64,000 bases of DNA from Candidatus Shikimatogenerans bostrichidophilus (GTDB lineage: Bacteria; Bacteroidota; Bacteroidia; Flavobacteriales; Blattabacteriaceae), in assembly GCA_029851345.1 (NCBI GenBank), contig CP099831.1:121514-185513 (forward strand), given 5' to 3'. Under the pieces are notes generated by a model. That model ran no database searches. It was given only the letters and a program-made list of their open reading frames with translations, and was not told the DNA's origin. The translations under genes were made by a program, and so were the position numbers. Position 1 is the first letter of the stretch. Every line of letters starts with the position of its first letter. Shown in pieces: positions 8,556 to 17,642 of the stretch.

Positions 8556-9200
8556 TTATTTTTTTTTGCCATTGTTTTTGCCATCATCATCTTCATCATA
8601 ATCATCCTCGTCATCAGTATTTTCGTCATCAATATCTTCGTCATCATTATCCTCGTCCTCATTATCATCATCATCATCATCTTCATCATAATCATCCTCG
8701 TCATCAGTATCTTCGTCATCAGTATCTTCGTCATCAATATCTTCGTCATCGTCTTCATTGTCTTCATCATCTTTAAATTCTTCATCATTGTCGTTATCAT
8801 TGTTGTGTTCATCATTAAATTTATTTTTATTAATTTGATTTAATTCTAAATCATCATCATCATTTTCATCATAATTACTATATCTATTTTTATTTTTATT
8901 AATACGAATATAACTTAATTCTTCATTTTGTACTTTTTCAATTTTCCATCCTTGTATAGAATTAAAATATTTTATAGTCCCATCTTTATTTATCCATTCT
9001 CTTCCTTTTATATTAATAAAAATTTTTACTACATCATTACGTTTAATATAATTTAATAAATCTATTCTATCTTGTAAAAAATCTATTAATATATTTTGAG
9101 GATATTGTTCATCTGTGATTAAAATTAATGACTGTTTTCTAAAATTATTTTTAAATTCTTGTATACCTAAAATATTTTTTATACGACCAATTAAATACAT
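8556..9200 (-). CDS. DUF3127 protein with a long hyperacidic repeat tail
   Basis: Residues 1-105 match the Bacteroidota DUF3127 family: an initial YLIGRIKNILGIQEFKNNF, ITDEQYPQNILIDFLQDR, DVVKIFINIKGREWINKDG and KYFNSIQGWKIEK. The fold is thought to be OB-like and related to single-stranded DNA-binding proteins, though the biochemical role is unsettled. Residues from about 125 to 208 are almost only D and E with a five-residue repeat of the DDEDT type, encoded by 15-bp units inside a 90-bp duplication, and the protein ends GKNNGKKK. Codons GAC and GAG are used freely here, unlike the rest of the window. The domain call is solid; the role is unknown. Confidence 0.85.
   Translation of the reverse strand: MYLIGRIKNILGIQEFKNNFRKQSLILITDEQYPQNILIDFLQDRIDLLNYIKRNDVVKIFINIKGREWINKDGTIKYFNSIQGWKIEKVQNEELSYIRINKNKNRYSNYDENDDDDLELNQINKNKFNDEHNNDNDNDEEFKDDEDNEDDDEDIDDEDTDDEDTDDEDDYDEDDDDDDNEDEDNDDEDIDDENTDDEDDYDEDDDGKNNGKKK
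8584..8770 (-). repeat. 15-bp coding repeat within a 90-bp duplication (acidic tail)
   Basis: On the plus strand the unit TCTTCGTCATCAGTA recurs every 15 bases with small changes, for example three times around 8709-8750. A longer block beginning CTTCATCATAATCATCCTCG occurs at 8591 and again at 8681, exactly 90 bases apart. All lengths are multiples of three, so the frame of the DUF3127 gene is kept. The array is purely coding for Asp/Glu and lacks the spacers of a CRISPR array. Confidence 0.85.
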
Positions 9201-9254
9201 ATTTTAAACAAATTATTATTATATAATTATTATTATTAATAAATAATTAATAAG

Positions 9255-9557
9255 TTAAAAAATACCTAATTCAAACCTTATTTTTTTTTTAACCATTTTT
9301 ATATTCCAAGGTGGAGTAAAAGTTATTTTTATATTAATTTTATTTATAAATTTTATTTTTTTTTTAATTTTTTTTTTTATATTAAATATAATATCATTTA
9401 TTAAAGGACAATTTGGTGTAGTTAATGTCATTAATATGTTTATAATCTTTTTTTCTTTTTTATAAGAAATATTATAAATTAATCCTAAATCATAAATATT
9501 AATATTTAATTCAGGATCATAAATTTGTTTTAATATAGATATTATTTTTTTTTTCAT
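9255..9557 (-). CDS. SufT/MIP18-family (DUF59) Fe-S assembly protein
   Basis: The 100-residue protein has the DUF59 signature: ILKQIYDPELNINIYDLGLIYNI near the start, LMTLTTPNCPLINDI with the conserved TxxxCP cysteine, and FTPPWNIKMV near the end. The family helps mature Fe-S proteins, and in Bacteroidota a copy often belongs to the SUF gene cluster. Likely clients in this window include KorB, which retains four cluster cysteines. No other suf gene lies in the window. Confidence 0.85.
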   Translation of the reverse strand: MKKKIISILKQIYDPELNINIYDLGLIYNISYKKEKKIINILMTLTTPNCPLINDIIFNIKKKIKKKIKFINKINIKITFTPPWNIKMVKKKIRFELGIF

Positions 9558-9602
9558 TTATTATTCCTTATTAATAATTTAATTAATTATAATAAAAAAA
9601 AA

Positions 9603-10232
9603 ATGATAATAAAATCTAAATTATATAAATATATAAATACTTATTCTAATTTTAAAGAATCAAATAATTTAAAAAATATTAGAAAAAAAAAAATTAAAAA
9701 TATAAATTATAAAAATATGTCTGATTATTTACTAGGAAGATTTTTAAGTTTAATATCTTTAATAAAAACTCCTAATAATATTTTAGAAATAGGTACTTTT
9801 TTAGGATATTCTACTTTATGTTTATCTGAAGGATTAAAAAAAAAAGGGTTATTAATTACAATAGATAATAATAAAAAATATATAAATATTGCTAAAAAAA
9901 ATATAAAAAAAACAAATATTAATAAGAATATTAAAATTATTTATGGTGATGCATTAAATATAATACCTAAATTAAATTTAAAATTTGATTTAATATTTAT
10001 AGATGCTGATAAAAAAAATTATTTAAATTATATTAATTTATTAAAGAATAAAATGAATAAAAATTCTATTATATTAATAGATAATGCGTTATGGAAAGGT
10101 TTAATTATAAAAAAACAAAAAGATAAAATAACTAAATATATACATAAATTTAATGAATTTATTAAAAATTCTAAGTTAAACAATATAATAATACCTATAA
10201 GAGATGGTATTAATTTAATTTATAATAGTTAA
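9603..10232 (+). CDS. Class I SAM-dependent O-methyltransferase (YrrM/TrmR-like)
   Basis: This 209-residue protein matches the small O-methyltransferase family (Methyltransf_3). The SAM motif ILEIGTFLGYSTLCLSEGL is near residues 61-79; the metal-binding and catalytic segment FDLIFIDADKKNYLNY is near 129-144, and SIILIDNALWKG follows. Bacillus TrmR of this family methylates 5-hydroxyuridine in tRNA wobble positions, which would suit a translation-dominated genome, but that substrate is inference. It abuts the convergent cysS with no gap. Confidence 0.85.
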   Translation: MIIKSKLYKYINTYSNFKESNNLKNIRKKKIKNINYKNMSDYLLGRFLSLISLIKTPNNILEIGTFLGYSTLCLSEGLKKKGLLITIDNNKKYINIAKKNIKKTNINKNIKIIYGDALNIIPKLNLKFDLIFIDADKKNYLNYINLLKNKMNKNSIILIDNALWKGLIIKKQKDKITKYIHKFNEFIKNSKLNNIIIPIRDGINLIYNS

Positions 10233-11678
10233 TTATAATAATTTATTATCAGTAATAATAATATAATTTTTTAATAAATCACGTATTTTATCAGAATATA
10301 TATATAATTTTTTTTCTCTCATTTTATTTCTTATTATTAATAATTTATTAATTAAATATTTTATATTATTATTAAATTTATGCTTAATTTTTAATCCTAA
10401 AATATCTATTATAAAAATTTTAATTATTTTTTTTATAAATTTTAAATCTAATAACGAAATTTGTAATTTATTTATTAAACATAAATTTAAAATATTATTA
10501 ATTTTAAATAAATTATCAATTAATATTGGTATATTAAAATCATCATTTAGAGAATTATAACATAAATAATATAAACGTTTTATTTTAATTGTATTAGATG
10601 TAAAACTTTTAGGTTTTATTTTTTTTATTAAATTAAAAATATTTAATAATTTAAAATAAATTTTAATTGTGTTATTTAAATTTTTATAACTAAAATTTAA
10701 AGTTTTACGATAATGCGTAAGTAAAATATATAATTTAATTATATATGGATTAATAAATATATTATTAGTTATTTTAAATTTCCCTTTTATAATATCATAT
10801 GGTAATATTAAATTATTTAAAGATTTACTCATTTTTTTATTATCTATCGTTAACATATTCGTATGTATCCAAAATTTAGTAATATTTTTATTATTAAAAT
10901 TTATTAATTTTGATAAAACTATTTCACTTTCATGATGAGGGAATTTTAAATCTATTCCTCCTCCATGAATATCTAATTGATTATTAAAAAATTTATTTAT
11001 TAAAGTACTACATCCAATATGCCATCCAGGTATGCCAAGACTCCATTGACTTTCCCATTTAATAGTCGTATTTAGGTTCTTTTTCCATAAAACAAAATCA
11101 TTTTTTTTTATTTTTTCACTTTTGTTTTTAAATTTAAAAGTTTTATTTTTATAAATTTTTAAACTATTTAATATATTACCATAATTATTATTATAGTATT
11201 TATTATATCTATTAATATTAAAATAAACAGATCCATTCTTTATATATGCATAATTTAAGTTAATTATTTTTTTTATAGAATTTATTTGTTCAGGGATATA
11301 ATTAGATATTAAAGGTTCTAAAGTAGGAGATAATAAATTAAATATTTTTAAAATTTTATTATATTTTAAATAATATTTTTTCGTATTATATATATAGTTA
11401 AAATAATTATAATTTTTTTTTTTATTAAAATTATTTTTTATGTCTGTTAAATTACGTATATATTTTATGTTAAAATTTAAATGTTTAAAATATCTATAAA
11501 TAATATCAAAAAAAATAAAAGTTCTACAATTACCTAAATGTATATTTTTATAAATTGTAGGTCCACAAATATACATATTAACGTTATTTTTATTTATAGG
11601 TATAAATAATTCCTTTTTTTTAGTTAAAGAATTATATATAAATATTTTTTTTTTTACATTTGATATAATTTCTTTCAT
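10233..11678 (-). CDS. cysS: Cysteinyl-tRNA synthetase
   Basis: This class I synthetase charges tRNA-Cys and is a monomer with a catalytic zinc. MYICGPTIYKNIHLGNCRTF near residues 35-54 combines the first zinc cysteine with the HIGH-like HLGN. WHIGCSTL gives the second ligand, FPHHESE the His and Glu ligands, and KKMSKSLNN the KMSKS loop. At 481 residues it matches the family. The C-terminal anticodon-binding helices are diverged. The stop abuts the O-methyltransferase stop. Confidence 0.97.
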   Translation of the reverse strand: MKEIISNVKKKIFIYNSLTKKKELFIPINKNNVNMYICGPTIYKNIHLGNCRTFIFFDIIYRYFKHLNFNIKYIRNLTDIKNNFNKKKNYNYFNYIYNTKKYYLKYNKILKIFNLLSPTLEPLISNYIPEQINSIKKIINLNYAYIKNGSVYFNINRYNKYYNNNYGNILNSLKIYKNKTFKFKNKSEKIKKNDFVLWKKNLNTTIKWESQWSLGIPGWHIGCSTLINKFFNNQLDIHGGGIDLKFPHHESEIVLSKLINFNNKNITKFWIHTNMLTIDNKKMSKSLNNLILPYDIIKGKFKITNNIFINPYIIKLYILLTHYRKTLNFSYKNLNNTIKIYFKLLNIFNLIKKIKPKSFTSNTIKIKRLYYLCYNSLNDDFNIPILIDNLFKINNILNLCLINKLQISLLDLKFIKKIIKIFIIDILGLKIKHKFNNNIKYLINKLLIIRNKMREKKLYIYSDKIRDLLKNYIIITDNKLL

Positions 11679-11744
11679 AAAAAAAATATAATAGTGTTTA
11701 AAAAAAAATATAATTAAATAATTTATAATTAAATATATAAAGAA

Positions 11745-13190
11745 ATGGACGATAAAAAATATATTAAACTAATTCAATCTACTAATATAGCAGAATATTC
11801 TAACATAAAAGGGATGATTATATTAAAACCTTATGGATATAAAATATGGGAAAATATAAAAAAAATCCTAAATAATCTTTTAATTAAGAATAAATATAAA
11901 AATGTATATTTTCCTTTATTAATACCTAAAAACTTATTAAATATAGAGTATAAATTTATAAAAAAAATTCCCAAAGAATTAGCAATTGTAAAATATACAA
12001 AATTAAAAATGTCTAATAAAACAAAAACATTAAAAATTGATAAAAAATCAAAATTAAATACCGAATATATTATAAGACCGACTTCTGAAGTAGTTATATG
12101 GGATACTTTTAAAAAATGGATAGAAACATATAGAGATTTACCTATTTTAATAAATCAATGGGCAAATGTTGTAAGAATTGAAATGAGAAATAAAATGCTA
12201 TTAAGAAATTCTGAATTTTTATGGCAAGAAGGACATACTGCTCATAATAATAAAATAAATGCAATATTAGAAATAAATAAAATAAAAAAAATTTATAAAA
12301 AATTAATTAAAAATTATCTATCTATACCTTTTATAAATGGATATAAAACAAAAACTGAAACTTTTCCAGGGGCTAAAAAAACATATACTTTTGAAACCTT
12401 AACTAAAATAAAAGGTAAATCAATACAATTAGCAACTATCCACTTTTTAGGTAATAATTTTTCTAGGATGTTTAATGTAAAATTTGTTAATAAAGATGGT
12501 AAAAAAAAATATGTATATGGAACATCTTTTGGTATTTCAACAAGATTAATTGGATCTTTAATTATGATACATAATGATAATAACGGATTATTATTACCAC
12601 CATTAATAGCTCCAATACAAGTAATTATAATCCCTATTATAAATAAAATAAATAAAAATAAAATATATTCTTATATAAAACAAATTAAAAAAAAAATTAG
12701 TAATAAAATTAAATTAAAAATAGACAAAAATAATAATATTACTCCAGGACAAAAATTTTATAAGTATGATAATATGGGGATACCTATAAAAATTTTAATA
12801 GGAAATTTTGAATTTTTAAATAAACAAATACTTATAATAAGAAGAGATACATTTAAAAAATATAAAATAAAATTTAAAAATAATATTAATGGTAAACTAT
12901 TAAAAATATTAAATAATATACAAAAAAATATTTATAAATTAGCAAAAAAAAATATGTATAATAAAATTAAATATATTAAAACCTACAAGGATTTAAAAAA
13001 AAACATACAAAAAAAAAATGGATTTTTTATAACTAATTGGAGTATTAAAGATAATATGAAAAATGAAATTAAAATAAAAAAAAAATTAAAAAATTCTATT
13101 CGATGTATTATAAAAAATAAAAAAAAAGGTAAATGTATATTAAGCGGAAACAACACAAATAATCTAGTAGTATTTGGAAAATCTTATTAA
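11745..13190 (+). CDS. proS: Prolyl-tRNA synthetase, archaeal/eukaryal type
   Basis: This class II synthetase charges tRNA-Pro. The core shows RPTSEVVIWDTFKKWI, motif 2 region NVVRIEMR then FLWQEGHTAH, and GTSFGISTRLIGSLIM as motif 3. The 481-residue form lacks the bacterial INS editing insertion and carries the extra C-terminal region, as is usual for Bacteroidota. That C-terminal domain retains KCILSGN-like residues but few of the zinc ligands of larger homologues. It stops one base before the convergent miaA stop. Confidence 0.96.
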   Translation: MDDKKYIKLIQSTNIAEYSNIKGMIILKPYGYKIWENIKKILNNLLIKNKYKNVYFPLLIPKNLLNIEYKFIKKIPKELAIVKYTKLKMSNKTKTLKIDKKSKLNTEYIIRPTSEVVIWDTFKKWIETYRDLPILINQWANVVRIEMRNKMLLRNSEFLWQEGHTAHNNKINAILEINKIKKIYKKLIKNYLSIPFINGYKTKTETFPGAKKTYTFETLTKIKGKSIQLATIHFLGNNFSRMFNVKFVNKDGKKKYVYGTSFGISTRLIGSLIMIHNDNNGLLLPPLIAPIQVIIIPIINKINKNKIYSYIKQIKKKISNKIKLKIDKNNNITPGQKFYKYDNMGIPIKILIGNFEFLNKQILIIRRDTFKKYKIKFKNNINGKLLKILNNIQKNIYKLAKKNMYNKIKYIKTYKDLKKNIQKKNGFFITNWSIKDNMKNEIKIKKKLKNSIRCIIKNKKKGKCILSGNNTNNLVVFGKSY

Positions 13191-13191
13191 T

Positions 13192-14106
13192 TTATTTTTT
13201 TATTTTATCTATAATAAATTTTTTAATTTTTTTAAAATTACTAGGATTAAACCAAGTGATATTTTTTATTTTCCTTAACCATATTATTTGTCTTTTAGCA
13301 TAATTCCTTGTATTTTTTTTTATTTTATCAATTATATTATAGATAGTATCTCTTTTAGTTTTATTAAAAAACTCTTTATAACCTATAGTATTTAAAGAAT
13401 TTAAATGTTTATATTTATATAATCTATTTGCTTCATTAAATAACCCTTTTCTGATCATATTATCAACATTTTTATTTATATTATTATATATAATTTCTCT
13501 CTTATCTATTAACCCAATTCTAATAAAATTATTAAAAGGTCTTTTGATTTTGTGTTTTTTTTTAAAAAAAGATGAAATCCTTTTCTGAGTGAAATAGTTA
13601 ACTTCTAAAGCTCTAATTATTTTTCTTCTATCTTTTTTATTCGTTAAATATTTTTCATAAAATTTATAATCTTTTTTTTTAATTTTATTTAATAAATAAT
13701 TATCATTTTTTTTATTTAACATTTTACGAAATAAAAAAATTTTTTTTTTATCTTTTATTTCCGGTAATTGATCAAGACCTTCAATAATAGCTTTTTCATA
13801 TAAAAAAGACCCTCCTACTAAAATAATAATATTATATATATTATATAATAATTTTAATTTTTTTATTACATCTTTTTCATAATTATAAACATTATAATTT
13901 GAAAAAATACTTTTATGGTTAATAAAATGATGTTTTATTATTTTTAATTGACTTTTACTAGGACAAGATGTTCCTATTGTTAATTCTTTATAAAATTGTC
14001 TGGAATCACAAGAAATAATTTCAGTCTTAAAAAATTTTGCTAATTTTATAGAAATTGATGTTTTACCTATACATGTCGGACCTAATATAGATATTAATAA
14101 TTTCAT
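13192..14106 (-). CDS. miaA: tRNA dimethylallyltransferase
   Basis: MiaA transfers a dimethylallyl group to A37 of tRNAs reading codons that begin with U; tRNA-Phe and both tRNA-Leu genes of this window carry A37. The P-loop GPTCIGKTSISIKLAK is at residues 9-24, the family DSRQFYKELTIGT follows, and VGGSFLYEKAIIEGL and RKIIRALEV are both recognisable. Length 304 is normal. It lies 8 bases downstream of aroC on the same strand, so the pair is probably co-transcribed. Confidence 0.96.
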   Translation of the reverse strand: MKLLISILGPTCIGKTSISIKLAKFFKTEIISCDSRQFYKELTIGTSCPSKSQLKIIKHHFINHKSIFSNYNVYNYEKDVIKKLKLLYNIYNIIILVGGSFLYEKAIIEGLDQLPEIKDKKKIFLFRKMLNKKNDNYLLNKIKKKDYKFYEKYLTNKKDRRKIIRALEVNYFTQKRISSFFKKKHKIKRPFNNFIRIGLIDKREIIYNNINKNVDNMIRKGLFNEANRLYKYKHLNSLNTIGYKEFFNKTKRDTIYNIIDKIKKNTRNYAKRQIIWLRKIKNITWFNPSNFKKIKKFIIDKIKK

Positions 14107-14114
14107 ATAAAAAT

Positions 14115-15182
14115 TTATTTATAAATTTTATTTATTAAATAATGATCTAATAATACTAAAGCAGTCATCGCTTCAACTATTGGTACTGCTCTAGGTAAAA
14201 CACAAGGATCATGTCTACCTTTTATTTTTATTTTTACTTTTTTATTTTTATTATCTATTGTGTCTTGAGATATTTTTATAGTAGAAATAGGTTTAAAAGC
14301 AACTTTAAAATATATATCCATTCCGTTTGATATCCCACCTTGGATCCCACCTGAATAATTTGTTTTAGTTTTATTATTAGGTAAAAATGAATCATTATGA
14401 GATGATCCTAACATAGTAGTCCCCTTAAATCCACTACCATATTCAAATCCTTTTGCTGCATTAATAGTTAACATAGCTTTCCCTAGATCTGAATGTAATT
14501 TATTAAATATAGGTTCTCCTAATCCAATTGGTACATTTTTAATTATACAATTAATTGTTCCACCTAAAGTATCACCTTTTTTTTTATATTTTTTTATTAA
14601 TTCTATCATTTTAATAGAAATATATTTATCTGGGCATCTTATAATATTTTTTTCTATATCTTCTTCTTTAATTTCAAAATATTTTTTATTTAATTTTATT
14701 TTACCAACTGAATTAACATATGCAAATATATTAATTTTATTTAATTTTAATATTTGTTTTGCAATATTACCAGCAACTACTCTACATACAGTTTCTCTAG
14801 CAGAAGATCTTCCTCCTCCTCGATAATCTCTAACTTTATATTTTTTATAATAAGTAAAATCTGCATGAGAAGGTCTATAAATATTTTTTATATTTAAATA
14901 ATCTTTAGACTTTTGATCTTTATTATATATAATAAAACCAATAGGAGTACCAGTTGTTATATTATTATATAATCCAGATAATATTTCAACTTTATCATTT
15001 TCTTTTCTGGGAGTTACAATTTCTGATTGCCCAGTTTTTCTTCTATTTAAATCATAATAAATTTTTTCTAAATCTATTTTAATTCCAGATGGACATCCAT
15101 CAATAATACCACCTAATGCTTTACCATGACTTTCTCCAAATGTTGTTAATTTAAAAATCTTACCAAATGTATTTCCAGGCAT
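14115..15182 (-). CDS. aroC: Chorismate synthase
   Basis: This is the last enzyme of the shikimate pathway; it eliminates phosphate from EPSP to form chorismate and needs reduced FMN. Signatures are [19 protein letters not shown] near residues 16-34, [18 protein letters not shown] near 120-137 and [18 protein letters not shown] near 325-342. The length of 355 is standard and all family blocks are intact, so the enzyme looks functional. Together with aroB and aroK it indicates selection for aromatic output. Its start is divergent from gyrB with a 79-base gap. Confidence 0.97.
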   Translation of the reverse strand: MPGNTFGKIFKLTTFGESHGKALGGIIDGCPSGIKIDLEKIYYDLNRRKTGQSEIVTPRKENDKVEILSGLYNNITTGTPIGFIIYNKDQKSKDYLNIKNIYRPSHADFTYYKKYKVRDYRGGGRSSARETVCRVVAGNIAKQILKLNKINIFAYVNSVGKIKLNKKYFEIKEEDIEKNIIRCPDKYISIKMIELIKKYKKKGDTLGGTINCIIKNVPIGLGEPIFNKLHSDLGKAMLTINAAKGFEYGSGFKGTTMLGSSHNDSFLPNNKTKTNYSGGIQGGISNGMDIYFKVAFKPISTIKISQDTIDNKNKKVKIKIKGRHDPCVLPRAVPIVEAMTALVLLDHYLINKIYK

Positions 15183-15261
15183 AAAATTTACCTATTTTTA
15201 TTTTATATTATATATATATTAATATAGTTATAATATTATTATAAAAAAAAATATACCAATT

Positions 15262-17175
15262 ATGAATACGTATACTGCAAAAAATATAGAATATTTAGAA
15301 GGAATAGAACATATAAGAAAAAGACCTTCAATGTATATAGGAGATATTAATAAATATGGACTACATCATTTAATTTACGAATTAATTGATAATTCATTAG
15401 ATGAATATATGGCAGGTTATTGTAATAAAATAAAAGTTATAATAAATAGTGATGATACAATTATAATAGAAGATAATGGTAGAGGGATTCCTATAGATTT
15501 TCATAAAAAATATAATAAAACAGCTTTAGAAATTGTATTAACTAAAGTAGGAGCAGGTGGTAAATTTAATAATAATTCATATAAAGTATCAAGTGGATTA
15601 CATGGAGTAGGTTTATCCTGTGTAAATGCATTATCTAAGAAATTAATAATAAATATTTTTAGAAATAAAAAAAAATATAAACAAATTTATTCTAAAGGGA
15701 AACCAATAAGTAAATTAAAAATAATAGGTGATACATATAAATCGGGAACTAAAATTAAATATACAATTGATAAAACAATATTTAAATATCATAAATATAG
15801 TTATAAAATTATTTATAATAAATTAAAAGAAATTTCATTTTTAAATAAAAATTTAAAATTATATCTATATGATAAACGTAAAAATATAAAAAAAATAATT
15901 TATTATAAAAATGGGCTTAAGGATTATCTAAACTATATAGATAAACCTAATAGTAATTTAATTATAATAAAAGATGATATAATAATTAAAAGAAAATTAA
16001 AAAATTTAAGTCTTAAAGCTATTTTAAGATTTCGATATAAAAAAAATGAAAAAATTATATCTTATGTAAATAATATTAAAACAATTGAAGGAGGTACACA
16101 TATAACTGGATTTAAAAGAGGATTAACAAAATCTTTAAAGAAATATTTATCTTATAATAATAGTATAAAAAATTTTTATAATAAAATAAAAGGTAAAGAT
16201 ATTAGAGATGGGTTAATAGCTATTATTGTAATTAAATTATCTAATCCCGAGTTTGAAGGACAAACAAAGAATAAATTAGTGAATAAAAATATTTCAGGTT
16301 TAATTGAAAAAATTATTCTTAATAAATTTAATAAATTTTTAGAAGAAAATCCTAAAAAAAGGAAAAAAATATTAGAAAAAATAATAATATCTTATAAATC
16401 TAGAGAAGCAGCGAAAAAAATAAAAGAATCAATCCTAAATAAAAATATACCTTTATATAATAAAATAAGTGGTATCCCTGGAAAATTATCAGATTGTACA
16501 TATGATAATCCAGATTTATGTGAAATTTTTTTAGTAGAAGGTGATTCTGCTGGGGGTACAGCTAAACAAGGTCGAGATAGAAAATTTCAAGCTATTTTAC
16601 CATTAAAAGGGAAAATATTAAATGTAGAAAAATCTTTATATAATAAAGTTTTAAATAATAAAGAAATTAAAAATATTTTTTTAGCATTAGGAGTAAACTT
16701 AATTAAAAAAAAAAAGAAAATAAAATTAAATATAAAAAAATTAAAATATAAAAAAATAATTATTATGACTGATGCAGATGTCGATGGAAAACATATAATA
16801 TCATTAATACTTACATTTTTATATAAATATATGAAAAAGTTAATTTCAAATGGATATATATATATTGCTAGACCCCCATTATATTTAATAAAATATTTAA
16901 ATATTAAAAAATATTTATGGACAGAAAAAGAAAAAAATAAAATTTTTAAAAAATATAAAAAAGTATATTTACAAAGATATAAAGGATTAGGGGAAATGAA
17001 TTCAGATCAATTATGGAATACTACTATGAATCCTAAAACTAGAAAGTTAAAAAGAATTTATATAAAAAATATAAATAAAAGTGATAATATTTTTAAAAAT
17101 TTAATGGGTGGAGATGTCTTCCCTAGAAAAAAATTTATAAAAAAATATGCTAAAAATGCTAATTTAGATATTTAA
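15262..17175 (+). CDS. gyrB: DNA gyrase subunit B
   Basis: GyrB is the ATPase subunit of gyrase. The GHKL ATPase domain shows YELIDNSLDEYMAGY, IEDNGRGIPID and SSGLHGVGLSCVNALS in the first 120 residues; the TOPRIM domain has LVEGDSAGGTAKQGRDR and TDADVDGKHI; the C-terminal LQRYKGLGEMN is the family's GyrA-contact region. At 637 residues it lacks the large insert of proteobacterial GyrB, as is normal outside that group. It overlaps convergent rpsP by 4 bases. Confidence 0.97.
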   Translation: MNTYTAKNIEYLEGIEHIRKRPSMYIGDINKYGLHHLIYELIDNSLDEYMAGYCNKIKVIINSDDTIIIEDNGRGIPIDFHKKYNKTALEIVLTKVGAGGKFNNNSYKVSSGLHGVGLSCVNALSKKLIINIFRNKKKYKQIYSKGKPISKLKIIGDTYKSGTKIKYTIDKTIFKYHKYSYKIIYNKLKEISFLNKNLKLYLYDKRKNIKKIIYYKNGLKDYLNYIDKPNSNLIIIKDDIIIKRKLKNLSLKAILRFRYKKNEKIISYVNNIKTIEGGTHITGFKRGLTKSLKKYLSYNNSIKNFYNKIKGKDIRDGLIAIIVIKLSNPEFEGQTKNKLVNKNISGLIEKIILNKFNKFLEENPKKRKKILEKIIISYKSREAAKKIKESILNKNIPLYNKISGIPGKLSDCTYDNPDLCEIFLVEGDSAGGTAKQGRDRKFQAILPLKGKILNVEKSLYNKVLNNKEIKNIFLALGVNLIKKKKKIKLNIKKLKYKKIIIMTDADVDGKHIISLILTFLYKYMKKLISNGYIYIARPPLYLIKYLNIKKYLWTEKEKNKIFKKYKKVYLQRYKGLGEMNSDQLWNTTMNPKTRKLKRIYIKNINKSDNIFKNLMGGDVFPRKKFIKKYAKNANLDI

Positions 17176-17423
17176 TTATTAAGCTTTTTCAAAATAGTTT
17201 TTATAGTTTTAGTTGGTTGTGCGCCTACTTTTAACCATTTTTTTAATTCTTTTACGTTATCTTTTTTTATAATAATTTGTTTTGTTTTATCAAAAATATT
17301 AGGGTTATATATTCCTATTTTTTTTATAATTTTACCATTCCTAGGACTTTTAGAATTAGATACGACAATATGATACACTGGATAATGTTTTTTACCATGT
17401 CTTTGTAATCTTATTTTTACCAT
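17172..17423 (-). CDS. rpsP: Ribosomal protein bS16
   Basis: bS16 is an assembly protein of the 30S subunit. The 83 residues open with VKIRLQRHGKKHYPVYHIVV and continue with SPRNGKIIKKIGIYNP and a final GAQPTKTIKTILKK, which match the family throughout. The extended C-terminal tail seen in many free-living Bacteroidota is missing. Its 3' end overlaps gyrB by 4 bases tail to tail. Confidence 0.95.
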   Translation of the reverse strand: MVKIRLQRHGKKHYPVYHIVVSNSKSPRNGKIIKKIGIYNPNIFDKTKQIIIKKDNVKELKKWLKVGAQPTKTIKTILKKLNN

Positions 17424-17494
17424 AAGTTTAAAATAAATAAGTTAATATATTAATAATATGTATATTTTATTATATATACAAAATTTTTATAATA

Positions 17495-17516
17495 TATTAT
17501 TATATATATAATAATA
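17495..17516. repeat. 22-bp perfect AT palindrome
   Basis: The 22 bases beginning TATTATTATATATA read the same on both strands. They lie in the 147-base gap between the start of rpsP and tRNA-Gln, one of the longer gaps of the window. It consists only of A and T, so a chance origin is quite possible; a promoter-region or terminator role is unproven. Confidence 0.4.
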
Positions 17517-17570
17517 GATATTTTTTATACTAATATTATATTTTAATATTTAATTTATATTAAAAAATAT

Positions 17571-17642
17571 AGACTTGTGGTGTAATGGTAAGCACATCAG
17601 ATTTTGATTCTGACAGTTAAGGTTCGAATCCTTACGAGTCTA
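17571..17642 (+). tRNA. tRNA-Gln (TTG)
   Basis: The acceptor stem AGACTTG pairs with CGAGTCT (one G-U pair), the anticodon loop sits in the CAGA...TCTG stem with anticodon TTG, and the T arm is GGTTCGAATCC. Only one glutamine tRNA is seen in the window. Its last three bases (17640-17642) are also the reverse complement of the fmt TAG stop codon, so the two genes overlap on opposite strands. Confidence 0.95.

Noticed and set aside
8584..8770. CRISPR-like or satellite repeat array
   Set aside because: Units are 15 bases without unique spacers, keep the reading frame and encode an acidic tail; no cas genes are present.
8543..8815. Minus-strand frame of about 90 codons rich in Met, Thr and Lys
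   Set aside because: It is the shifted frame of the GAT/GAC/GAA repeat tail of the DUF3127 gene; its composition follows from the repeat and nothing resembles a protein family.
17424..17570. Replication origin in the AT-rich rpsP to tRNA-Gln gap
   Set aside because: Apart from a chance-level AT palindrome there is no DnaA-box cluster or dnaA neighbour, and base composition gives no contrast.
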